The notes under the pieces were generated by a model. That model was given only the letters and a program-made list of their open reading frames with translations. It did no database searches and was not told the origin of the DNA. Shown one piece after another: positions 60,301 to 64,000 of a DNA stretch of 64,000 nt (the stretch's first letter is position 1; each line of letters starts with the position of its first letter). A program made the position numbers and the translations under genes. The stretch comes from Ryuthela nishihirai (lineage: Eukaryota > Arthropoda > Arachnida > Araneae > Heptathelidae): contig JAWZYU010000024.1 in assembly GCA_038380435.1 (NCBI GenBank), positions 52,724,613 through 52,788,612 on the forward strand, written 5' to 3'.

Positions 60301-63300
60301 AGTTTCCCACTTTTGTACTTTCAAATAGTGGTGATTTGAACCAATGGGGATTTGTGAAAATGCAAATAATATTTTATTAGTAACTGTAAAACACAAAAGT
60401 AATCTTTATTTTTCATAGAATGAAGAAATTTAGTTTTCTTAGATAAATAAAAAAAATAAATACCCCCTCAAGCAGCTGCTTGCCACAGAGGTCTGACAGG
60501 AGCCTGTCATTTTATACGCCATAGTAGGCCTGTGCGGATGGCGGTACCTCAGCAGAAAAACGACACAAACATCCATGCCTTACCCGGGGCTCGAACCCAG
60601 GTCCCTTAGCTCACACCCTAGAATAAAGGGGTAAAATCAATGTAGCCATCACTCTACCACTAAAATTCAAAATTTCTAACATAAACAGGCCCCAATGTAG
60701 AGGGGGGAGGGAAAATGCTCCTCCCCTTTAAAAATGCTAGTAAGGGTAAATGGAGGCAAAAAATTATTAAACTTGGACATATTTCAAGAAATTTTTCCAA
60801 AATCTTTAAAACTGAGAAAAAAAATGCTATACTGCAATGGAAATCGTTTTCTGCTCTCCCGCATCTTTTCGGCTCGATTGCATCACCTGCCTCTTCTCCC
60901 CCCCCCCCTTTGTTTCTTCCTAAATCCCAATATAGTTTGCAATAATCGTTTAAAATTTGAATTTTCTACTTTAAGCCCCTCTGAATGGATAAAAATCAAA
61001 ATTTTTTGGAGAAGTGCAAAAATCTTAGTATTTACCATTTTTTTTTAGTATCCATCCAATTTAAGATAATCCAATTATCTCTTTAAAAAAAGGTTACATC
61101 CGTTCCCCCGGAAGTAAAGAACAAAATCAGCTGCTATCAATGTAAACTTCCGGACCAAACCAATTCACAAACCAAAATGATTCGGAATTTAAATACACCG
61201 TTTGCAATATTTGTTCAAAGCTTCGAAATTTTCCGATTTTTTTTTCATACAATTAGAGGGACTATTTAGACTTTTGATTAATTTGGAGAATTCTTTTCCA
61301 ACTAAAAAAAAGAACTTTTATCTCTGAAAAAGAAAAAAAGATGGAAAGCGAAACAATTGTTTTTTTCTTTAAAAAAAATCTATAAAGAGAAAACTCATTT
61401 AATAATTAAAAGAAAAAAAAACCCAATGGATTAGAGAATGAAAACGGATAGAAAAATAACCTGGATTAAAAAAAAATATATAAATAACGGTAAAAGGGTA
61501 TATATATTTTTTAAAGGGCAAAGGCGATAAAATCGTACAGTCGCTCAAAAAAGTATCCGAACACTATGGTTGATTACAGAATTCAGAAAAAATATCTGGC
61601 AACGATTTTTTTAGAAATGAGTGATCTGGCAACCTTCGTGTCACGTGACACGAAGGTTGCCAGATCACTAATTTAAAAAAAAATTGTTGCCAGATATTTT
61701 TTCTGAATTCTGTAATCCACCATAGTGTTCGGATACTTTTTTGGAGCGACTGTAGGTGGTCATATTATTTTGATACTAGATCGTGTGGGCTCACTCACGG
61801 AAATATTGAGCATGTGCAGTTACCGTTCACAGCAAACTGGAGCGTGTGCAGTTACTGCACAGTAGTAACTGCAGTAACTGCACACGCTCCAGTTTGCTGT
61901 GAACGGTAACTGGAGCGTGTACAGTTGCTGTACACGCTCCAGATATTTTTCCTGAATTCTGTAATCACGTGACACGAAGGTTACCAGATCACTCATTTCT
62001 AAAAATAAAACATTGCCAGATATTTTTTCTGAATTCTGTAATCAACCATAGTGTTCGGATACTTTTTTGAGCGACTGTACAAGATTGTAAATATCGGAGA
62101 AACATAATAACTGAAACATAGGTTGCGAAATGAATGACCGAGATAATATTCTGTAAAGAGGAAAAAGATCGATCGGAAAATAAAGAGCTCAAAATATTCT
62201 ACATTCGGAATTAAAAATAATGGAAATCGATTAAAATATTATTACAGAAAATGAAGTACAAAACTCCCAAAATATCATAGTCTCTTAAAAAATTTTTTTA
62301 TATAAAGGTGTAATTAAAGCCCATTGTTAGCACGCCAGGATCGTAACCTGTCGATCCCAGGTTCGAGTCCCAAATTCTCCAGTGTCGAGATTTTTATCAA
62401 CCCACCCTGCCCTTTGTGAGAAAGGGGGTTGGGTCACCGATTGGGGGGCGGGGGGGGGGCTCAGTCTGTAGCGCGCCAGGCTCGTAATCTGTAGTTCCCA
62501 GGTTCGAATCCCAGCTAGGTCAGCGTTGAGATTTATCTCCGCAAAATTCCCCGCCCTGCCCACGGTCAGTAGGGGACACCGATGGGTTTGGAAAGGCCGC
62601 CGTCCGTCGGATGGGACGTTAAGCGATTGTCTCGTGTGCGGGAGAGCCATACCCTGTGCACGTTAAATAACACGCTGGATGGCCTTGACGGGAGGCTACC
62701 ATCTGTCTCCCAACAGCTGTTCCAGTAGGTCCCTTCACCCAACCTTCGGGGTCCATGTGACCTGGCCATTTAGCCCAAGTTGTGCAAAAAAAATGCCACT
62801 CAGAGGTAAAACAACCCAATGCCACCACCAATTGGCTTGGAACGACCGTCGTCCATTGGATGCGATGTAAAGCCGTTGTCCGTGTGCCAAAGATCCATAT
62901 CCTGTGCACGTTAAAGAACACACCAGATGGCTTTGACGGGAGGCTGCCATTTGTTTCCTAACGGCTGGCCAGTGGGTCCCCATCCCCTCAAATCTTCTGA
63001 GCCCTCGAGGTCTGTGACCTTGCCATTTAGCCCATTGTGTGCAAAAAAAGTGCGGTTAAGAGGTAAAAAAAACTCGACGATAAAGATAAATTTAGGCTAT
63101 TTAGCACTAGTAGTTGGATCCTTTCTAAAGTTTGCTGTGGTAGCAAAACTTCGAAGCAAGGAATATAGCAGAGAACTTCATCACCTTTGATTCTAGATGC
63201 TTGAACATTATCTTGGACATTAGAAGATTGAGCAATTTAAGTTAGGCGGTTTTACATCTGAGCGACACTTTTCATGCATCCTTCTGAAAAGGGATAAATG

Positions 63301-63837
63301 GCTGGGTCACAAGGATATAAAGGTTCAGAAAAAGTTGGAGAAAGAAGTCCAATGGACCGCTGCTAGGAGACAGATGATGGAAAGCAACCCGCCAAGGCCA
63401 TCCAGCGTGTTATTTCAAGTTCACAGGGTATGGCTCTCCAACACACGGCACAACAACCTTACATCCCAATGCGACGGATGCTGCTTTAGCGGAAACCAAT
63501 TTCAATACTGGCACAGTTGGGTCTCGAACTTGGGAACTGCCTATTACGAGACGGGGAAGCTACATATTTTAAAGTTGAAAAAATTCACCCTGTCATGGTT
63601 CATAAAGGGAGTAAAAATTCTTTAGCATGTACCAATGGTCACAAGTATGAATTTTTCCAACTTGAATGTTCATAACTCTTTGTACTTTTTTTTTTCGCTT
63701 ACCTTTAAACAACGGAGATAAATTGCTGAAGAGCTTCAATGGCCCAAGGGCACTGTACTGGCCCAACGTCAATTCCAATAAAAACACTGGCATGCCAATT
63801 ATGAACACCATAATGATGTAAGGTATGACAAAAGCAC
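36214..63837 (-). CDS. SLC6-family Na+/Cl- dependent transporter, TM2 to C-terminus (13 exons, 5' partial)
   Basis: Exons in transcript order: 63837-63703, 59516-59373, 55398-55242, 50672-50540, 50421-50287, 47000-46897, 45080-44956, 42582-42470, 41398-41270, 40018-39919, 39373-39261, 38240-38067, 36393-36214 (stop TAA at 36216-36214). Phases agree throughout and give about 580 residues; TM1 and the N-terminus lie right of the window. Family marks: [14 protein letters not shown]-x8-C in extracellular loop 2 with three N-glycosylation sequons, KGIKTSG and TATFPYVIL (TM4-5), [10 protein letters not shown] (TM6), [17 protein letters not shown] (TM8, Na2 site L/D/S kept), [11 protein letters not shown] (TM10). 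Such carriers import amino acids or transmitters across the plasma membrane with Na+ and Cl-. A Gly-rich unwound TM6 and [15 protein letters not shown] favour the glycine/neutral amino-acid branch over monoamine carriers; the substrate is inferred only. Confidence 0.93.
36474..37193. mobile_element. hAT-like element, interrupted by SINE-A
   Basis: The ends are CAGGGTCGGACTT and the complement of AAAGTTCGGCCCTG. Flanking 8-mers GTTTCATA and GTTTTATG match 6 of 8, as for an aged hAT target duplication. No transposase inside. Without the SINE it is about 320 bp. It lies in the last SLC6 intron. Confidence 0.7.
36497..36879 (-). mobile_element. SINE-A copy, full length, TSD ACTTACGCATAAGA
   Basis: Fourteen-bp duplication at 36483-36496 and 36880-36893, within the hAT-like element. 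It lies about 100 bp upstream of the last SLC6 exon acceptor. Confidence 0.96.
37265..37610. repeat. Inverted pair of diverged coding-like segments
   Basis: On the - strand about 37345-37268 reads [17 protein letters not shown]; on the + strand 37535-37600 reads [15 protein letters not shown]. The DNA arms pair imperfectly over about 55 bp. Source unknown, possibly a foldback element. Confidence 0.55.
37738..37925 (-). mobile_element. SINE-B copy, moderately diverged
   Basis: CTTGCCACAGAGATGTGG, AGACAGCACAACCATGC and a B box GGGTTCGAGCCCCAG on the - strand. The A-box end is degraded. Confidence 0.8.
38067..38240 (-). CDS. SLC6 exon 12 (TM11-TM12)
   Basis: Fifty-eight codons, phase 0 at both ends. 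It encodes [13 protein letters not shown] and [20 protein letters not shown], ending KHKDKGIVK. The donor AAG|GTCGGT is weak at position +3, and 11 T on the + strand (A on the gene strand) follow it. Confidence 0.92.
38540..38921 (-). mobile_element. SINE-A copy, full length, TSD GAAGGATGGGGTC
   Basis: Thirteen-bp duplication at 38527-38539 and 38922-38934. Confidence 0.96.
39261..39373 (-). CDS. SLC6 exon 11 (IL5, TM11)
   Basis: 113 nt, phase 1 to 0, donor GGA|GTAAGT. It encodes [18 protein letters not shown] and [14 protein letters not shown]. Confidence 0.94.
39502..39884 (-). mobile_element. SINE-A copy, full length
   Basis: Head ends at 39884, 35 bp from the donor of SLC6 exon 10 (39919). 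No clear target duplication. Confidence 0.92.
39919..40018 (-). CDS. SLC6 exon 10 (EL5, TM10)
   Basis: 100 nt, phase 0 to 1. It encodes [20 protein letters not shown] and [11 protein letters not shown], typical TM10. Confidence 0.95.
40355..40620 (+). mobile_element. Old 5'-truncated SINE-A
   Basis: Begins GAGATTTATCTTCTG and ends AAAACAACCCAAC. Diverged, with deletions. Confidence 0.8.
40690..41280 (-). repeat. 33-bp minisatellite carrying repeated 5' splice-site copies
   Basis: On the gene strand units read TCTACTAATGTAAGCAGTAG followed by an AT-rich part, about 17 units. The first unit contains the authentic donor of SLC6 exon 9 (41270/41269). Proximal units (41035-41270) keep GTAAG; most distal ones read GAAAAC there. 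Two units near 40850 and 40920 contain inverted copies. Because 33 is a multiple of three, proximal units stay in frame. Confidence 0.92.
41270..41398 (-). CDS. SLC6 exon 9 (TM9), donor copied in adjacent minisatellite
   Basis: Forty-three codons, phase 0 at both ends. It encodes [17 protein letters not shown] and [16 protein letters not shown]. The donor ACTAAT|GTAAGC is the first unit of a 33-bp tandem repeat that fills the start of the intron and stays open in frame for 43 further codons. Confidence 0.93.
42013..42402 (-). mobile_element. SINE-A copy, full length
   Basis: Head at right, 68 bp from the GC donor of SLC6 exon 8. No convincing target duplication. Confidence 0.93.
42470..42582 (-). 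CDS. SLC6 exon 8 (TM8), GC splice donor
   Basis: 113 nt, phase 1 to 0. It encodes [17 protein letters not shown] and [13 protein letters not shown]. The donor reads CAG|GCGAGT: a GC donor with otherwise near-perfect consensus. A SINE-A copy starts about 68 bp into the intron. Confidence 0.92.
42743..43287. mobile_element. 545-bp element with 25-bp perfect inverted ends (CCGTATATTTCCGCAG...)
   Basis: CCGTATATTTCCGCAGATAA at 42743 is exactly inverted at 43287. An inner GGTCGTCTTATAGGACAGAT occurs twice in direct orientation (about 42803 and 43206). No coding capacity. Superfamily unassigned. Confidence 0.8.
43381..43569. mobile_element. 189-bp hAT-like MITE
   Basis: The ends CAGTGGTTCTCAA and TTGAGAACCCCTG are inverted. 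Flanks CCCTAGTT and CCCTAGAG match 6 of 8. Typical of small non-autonomous hAT elements. Confidence 0.8.
43789..43935. mobile_element. Truncated Tc1-type palindromic MITE
   Basis: Starts TACAGTCGCTCAAAAAAGTA and runs through CTTCGTGTCACGTGACACGAAG (a palindrome), then breaks off at CCCACACGATCCAGG. Confidence 0.8.
44230..44817 (-). mobile_element. SINE-A with 201-bp internal tandem duplication, TSD AGTGGCTGAATA
   Basis: A body segment (44302-44502) repeats at 44503-44703 with only a few changes. Private variants (GTATGTTTCTCCC, CATCCTACGGA) are shared by both copies. Single 12-bp duplication at 44218-44229 and 44818-44829. Confidence 0.93.
44956..45080 (-). CDS. SLC6 exon 7 (TM7)
   Basis: 125 nt, phase 2 to 1. 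It encodes [20 protein letters not shown]. The position that is usually Asn in TM7 (N-x-x-T-S) reads Asp here (GDMLTS); see findings. Confidence 0.93.
45240..45373 (-). mobile_element. SINE-A fragment cut by a Tc1-type MITE
   Basis: Tail-side body (CTGCACTTTTTGAACACAGT ... CGGTCAAGG) ends exactly where TACAGTCGCTC begins. Confidence 0.75.
45374..45638. mobile_element. Rearranged Tc1-type palindromic MITE
   Basis: Contains TACAGTCGCTCAAAAAAGTA, the hairpin GAGCGTGTACAGCAACTGTA and a second partial unit from 45550 (ATGGTTGATTACAGAATTC). Confidence 0.8.
45644..45928 (-). mobile_element. 5'-truncated SINE-A
   Basis: Tail and body present, stopping at GGGCAGGGCGGGGAAATTTT, so no tRNA head. No clear target duplication. 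Confidence 0.88.
46200..46560. mobile_element. Rearranged Tc1-type palindromic MITE
   Basis: The left piece GATCTAGTATCAAAATAATA is the complement of the middle of the full elements at 59.7 and 61.5 kb. The right piece holds the hairpin arms GAGCGTGTGCAGTTACTGCA and AGTTTGCTGTGAACGGTAAC. Confidence 0.8.
46897..47000 (-). CDS. SLC6 exon 6 (TM6)
   Basis: 104 nt, phase 0 to 2. It encodes [19 protein letters not shown] and [10 protein letters not shown]. The Gln and Ser of the TM6 Na1/Cl site (Q-x3-S) are present, and a glycine-rich unwound segment follows. Confidence 0.94.
47160..47478. mobile_element. hAT-like MITE with partial 3' duplication
   Basis: Related in reverse to 43381-43569: GGGGTTCTCAACTTGG at left, GTTGAGAATCACTGA at 47343 and again GATTGAGAACCACTG at 47478. 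The segment ACTATAACTATAGTTTTATC and what follows is duplicated. Confidence 0.75.
47597..47640. mobile_element. Possible hAT-type terminus
   Basis: CAGGGGTCTGCAACATACGG resembles a common hAT end (CAGGGGTC-x-GCAAC). No partner end found. Confidence 0.3.
47994..48430 (-). mobile_element. SINE-A: 3' fragment plus near-full copy in one TSD
   Basis: A 95-bp 3' end (47994-48088) is followed head-to-tail by a longer copy (48089-48430) that stops inside the head. Flanks GCTAGTGGTAG (47983-47993) and GCTAGTAGTAG (48431-48441) match 10 of 11. Confidence 0.85.
48533..48650. repeat. 38-bp tandem repeat, about 2.7 copies
   Basis: The unit CCTATATTCAAGAGAAGTTG plus CGTTTTCCTATATTCACG is repeated without change, immediately left of the SINE-A array. 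Confidence 0.92.
48665..50045 (-). mobile_element. SINE-A hexamer array with 395-bp higher-order repeat, single TSD CATTTTTTCAAG
   Basis: Five 3'-half units (about 197-198 bp) are followed at the right by one full-length copy with tRNA head. Units 1, 3, 5 share CCACTGGAACAGTTG and CGTGCAAAGG; units 2, 4 share GGGGGGAGGACCCACTAG and TGTGCACAGG, so the repeat is an A-B dimer. Every junction reads CTCCTGCTTTGGGTTGGG. One 12-bp duplication (48653-48664, 50046-50057) flanks the whole. Confidence 0.95.
50085..50225. repeat. Diverged copy of repeat F
   Basis: GGGAAAATGTTACACTGAAAT, CCAGTCTCTTGCTCCCCCC and the CCCTCCCCTTTTTTT end parallel 10230-10300. Confidence 0.45.
50287..50421 (-). CDS. SLC6 exon 5 (TM5)
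   Basis: Forty-five codons, phase 0 at both ends. It encodes [17 protein letters not shown] and [16 protein letters not shown]. The intron before it is only 118 bp. Confidence 0.95.
50540..50672 (-). CDS. SLC6 exon 4 (TM4)
   Basis: 133 nt, phase 2 to 0. It encodes [19 protein letters not shown] and KGIKTSGR. The donor is AGG|GTAAGG. Confidence 0.94.
50961..51345 (-). mobile_element. SINE-A copy, full length, TSD AGTCAAACACAG
   Basis: Twelve-bp duplication at 50949-50960 and 51346-51357. Confidence 0.96.
51405..52830 (+). pseudogene. Dead Tc1-type transposase, interrupted by SINE-A
   Basis: In order: [15 protein letters not shown] and [18 protein letters not shown] (HTH), [11 protein letters not shown], a decayed first catalytic block before SRFCLGQHN, then after the [17 protein letters not shown] (second Asp kept, about 52531), [10 protein letters not shown] (third catalytic Glu/Asp region, shifted frame) and [10 protein letters not shown]. 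Stops and frameshifts are frequent. Tc1 elements use a DD34E transposase and TA targets; this copy is inactive. Confidence 0.85.
52038..52419 (-). mobile_element. SINE-A copy inside Tc1, TSD TCAGAACTGGT
   Basis: Full length with a 4-bp CGGA expansion (GACGGACGGACGG). Eleven-bp duplication at 52027-52037 and 52420-52430. Confidence 0.95.
53130..53337 (-). mobile_element. SINE-B copy, full length, TSD AAATTTGGACTACA
   Basis: Intact boxes, with an AAATAAATA-rich 3' tail at left. Fourteen-bp duplication at 53116-53129 and 53338-53351. This copy best defines the family ends. Confidence 0.95.
53405..54775 (-). mobile_element. Old SINE-A copy, host of the array at 53664
   Basis: Diverged body 53405-53663, resuming after the nested array at 54738 (AGGGTGGAAGTTTGGTCGCG, ATAAATGTCAGG). 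The 5' head is lost. Confidence 0.8.
53664..54728 (-). mobile_element. SINE-A pentamer array, 169-bp period, single TSD ACCAAGGGC
   Basis: Four 3'-fragment units with junction TTTAACGTTGG (53833, 54002, 54171, 54340) are followed by one full-length copy with head. Units 2 and 3 are almost identical. Nine-bp duplication at 53655-53663 and 54729-54737. Confidence 0.93.
55031..55087. repeat. Hairpin next to CA/TA microsatellite
   Basis: TGAACAGTTTTCAT and ATGAAAACTGTTCA enclose an AT-rich centre. A (CA)n-(TA)n tract follows at 55108-55205. Confidence 0.7.
55242..55398 (-). CDS. SLC6 exon 3 (extracellular loop 2)
   Basis: 157 nt, phase 1 to 2. It encodes [16 protein letters not shown], with the second disulfide cysteine, then sequons NNT, NES and NLT and the SASEEYL motif before TM4. 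Confidence 0.93.
55664..56042 (-). mobile_element. SINE-A copy, full length, TSD CAAGTTGTGATG
   Basis: Twelve-bp duplication at 55652-55663 and 56043-56054. It lies 266 bp upstream of SLC6 exon 3. Confidence 0.95.
56383..56931 (-). mobile_element. SINE-A with two tRNA heads, TSD TAGCACTAAT
   Basis: A full copy (to about 56748) is followed by a second, more diverged head with its own ATAAATCTCAAC leader repeated twice and a B box (GTTCGAGTCCCAACT on the - strand). Ten-bp duplication at 56373-56382 and 56932-56941. Confidence 0.88.
57218..57594 (+). mobile_element. SINE-A copy, full length, TSD CCAACAGGACTT
   Basis: Twelve-bp duplication at 57206-57217 and 57595-57606. Orientation opposite to the SLC6 gene. 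Confidence 0.95.
57948..58320 (+). mobile_element. SINE-A copy with damaged B box, TSD AATAGTTGAGTG
   Basis: The B box has lost its first part (TGTAGTTGAGTCCCAGC). Twelve-bp duplication at 57936-57947 and 58321-58332. Confidence 0.94.
58467..58898 (-). mobile_element. 5'-truncated SINE-A dimer, TSD AAGATGGCCACGA
   Basis: A 3' fragment (58467 to about 58643) is joined by TTTAACGTTGGGTTG to a second unit that stops at CCCATCGGT. Thirteen-bp duplication at 58454-58466 and 58899-58911 encloses both. Confidence 0.94.
59030..59337. mobile_element. Inverted SINE-B pair with both tails outward, single TSD ATTTGTTAAAT
   Basis: A full - strand copy (59030-59228) is followed without a gap by a 5'-truncated + strand copy (59229-59337). 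The duplication is at 59019-59029 and 59338-59348, next to the two tails. Confidence 0.9.
59373..59516 (-). CDS. SLC6 exon 2 (TM3)
   Basis: 144 nt, phase 1 at both ends. It encodes [20 protein letters not shown], the TM3 block with the substrate-site Tyr, then the first loop-2 cysteine ([12 protein letters not shown]). Confidence 0.94.
59689..60218. mobile_element. Tc1-type compound palindromic MITE, complete
   Basis: TA-flanked ends TACAGTCGCTC and GAGTGACTGTA. Inside are nested hairpins: CTTCGTGTCACATGACACGAAG, GAGCGTGTGCAGTAACTTCA..., and GAGCGTGTACAGTTGCTGTA. Nearly the whole 530 bp can pair within itself. No coding capacity. Confidence 0.88.
60455..60612 (-). mobile_element. SINE-B copy lacking the A-box end
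   Basis: Tail and body to GAACCCAGGTCCCTTAG. The 5' head beyond is missing. Confidence 0.85.
60690..60930. repeat. Dispersed repeat F copy
   Basis: ATGCTAGTAAGGGTAAATGG, ATACTGCAATGGAAATCG and a C-run plus TTTGTTTCTTCC at the end match 10138-10310. Confidence 0.6.
61536..62079. mobile_element. Tc1-type compound palindromic MITE, complete
   Basis: Ends TACAGTCGCTCAAAAAAGTA and its exact complement, TA-flanked. Same nested hairpins as at 59689, with an extra AGTAGTAACTGCAGTAACTG at the central loop. Confidence 0.9.
62328..63066 (+). mobile_element. Old SINE-A copy, host of the younger copy at 62445
   Basis: Head and leader at 62328-62434 (B box GGTTCGAGTCCCAAA); body and tail resume at about 62836 (TTGGAACGACCGTCGTCC) to GAGGTAAAAAAAAC. 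Confidence 0.85.
62445..62825 (+). mobile_element. SINE-A copy nested in an older SINE-A, TSD CACCGATTGG
   Basis: Full length. Left flank CACCGATTGG (62435-62444) and right CACCAATTGG (62826-62835) match 9 of 10. Confidence 0.88.
63243..63560 (-). mobile_element. Old SINE-A copy
   Basis: Diverged along its length: GGTTTTACATCTGAGCGACA at left, GTCTCGAACTTGGGAACTG near the head. Confidence 0.82.
63703..63837 (-). CDS. SLC6 exon 1 in window (TM2, IL1)
   Basis: 135 nt, phase 1 at both ends. It encodes [18 protein letters not shown] and [17 protein letters not shown]; the Gln-Tyr-Ser of TM2 belongs to the chloride-site region. The exon carrying NVWRFPY is not found in 63838-64000. Confidence 0.93.
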
Positions 63838-64000
63838 CTGAAAAAGCAGAAGAGATAACAATTATACTAAATGGGGCCATAAACATTTCCTTCTTAATGT
63901 TCGAACAACAGATTCTAATTAGATGCAAGTAAAATTTTTTCTATGCATTTTTCGTGTAGTTTTTTTTTCATATAACATTAAGTCACAGATGATACATTAT

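Larger units (their letters stand above)
59517..63702. other. SLC6 intron between TM2 and TM3 exons
   Basis: Holds two complete Tc1-type palindromic MITEs, SINE-A and SINE-B copies (listed) and A-rich DNA at 61060-61530 with no recognised element. Confidence 0.7.

Overview
The window is eukaryotic: short exons with GT-AG introns, AT-rich non-coding DNA and dense interspersed repeats. Gene sequences (a rugose/neurobeachin C-terminus closer to arthropod than vertebrate forms, and an SLC6 amino-acid-type transporter) plus mariner, Tc1 and hAT-like debris suggest an arthropod, possibly a spider or other chelicerate. That placement is inference.

Two genes converge tail to tail. On the + strand, 13 exons (2983-26838) encode the last 553 residues of neurobeachin (Nbea/rugose): most of the BEACH domain, then the WD40 propeller, stop at 26836-26838 and a poly(A) signal at 27767-27776. 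The 5' part of the gene lies left of the window. On the - strand, 13 exons (63837 down to 36214) encode about 580 residues of an SLC6 Na+/Cl- dependent transporter from TM2 to the C-terminus; its first exons lie right of the window. All exon junctions keep phase in both genes. Between them, 27.8-36.2 kb is intergenic and filled with repeats.

Almost everything else is mobile or repetitive DNA. SINE-A is a roughly 385-bp tRNA-headed SINE with A and B boxes, an (AACCC)n-like 3' tail and 9-14 bp target-site duplications (TSDs); I count about 35 insertions. SINE-B is a roughly 190-bp tRNA-headed SINE (Ser/Leu-like A box) with about 10 copies. There are also Tc1-like palindromic MITEs, hAT-like and piggyBac-like elements, foldback elements, a dead mariner, a dead Tc1, a Tigger-type remnant, a 44-bp minisatellite (1-941) and a 33-bp minisatellite beside an SLC6 exon.

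The most unusual structures are (i) SINE-A multimers: tandem arrays of 3' halves capped by one longer copy, each flanked by a single TSD, one showing a 395-bp dimeric higher-order repeat; (ii) the 33-bp minisatellite in the SLC6 gene, whose units copy the authentic 5' splice site and keep reading frame, so it could lengthen extracellular loop 5 in 11-residue steps; (iii) a GC-AG intron in the same gene; (iv) a two-tailed inverted SINE-B insertion inside one TSD; and (v) a GC-rich non-coding island in the largest Nbea intron. Open frames inside SINE-A copies are numerous but are not genes.
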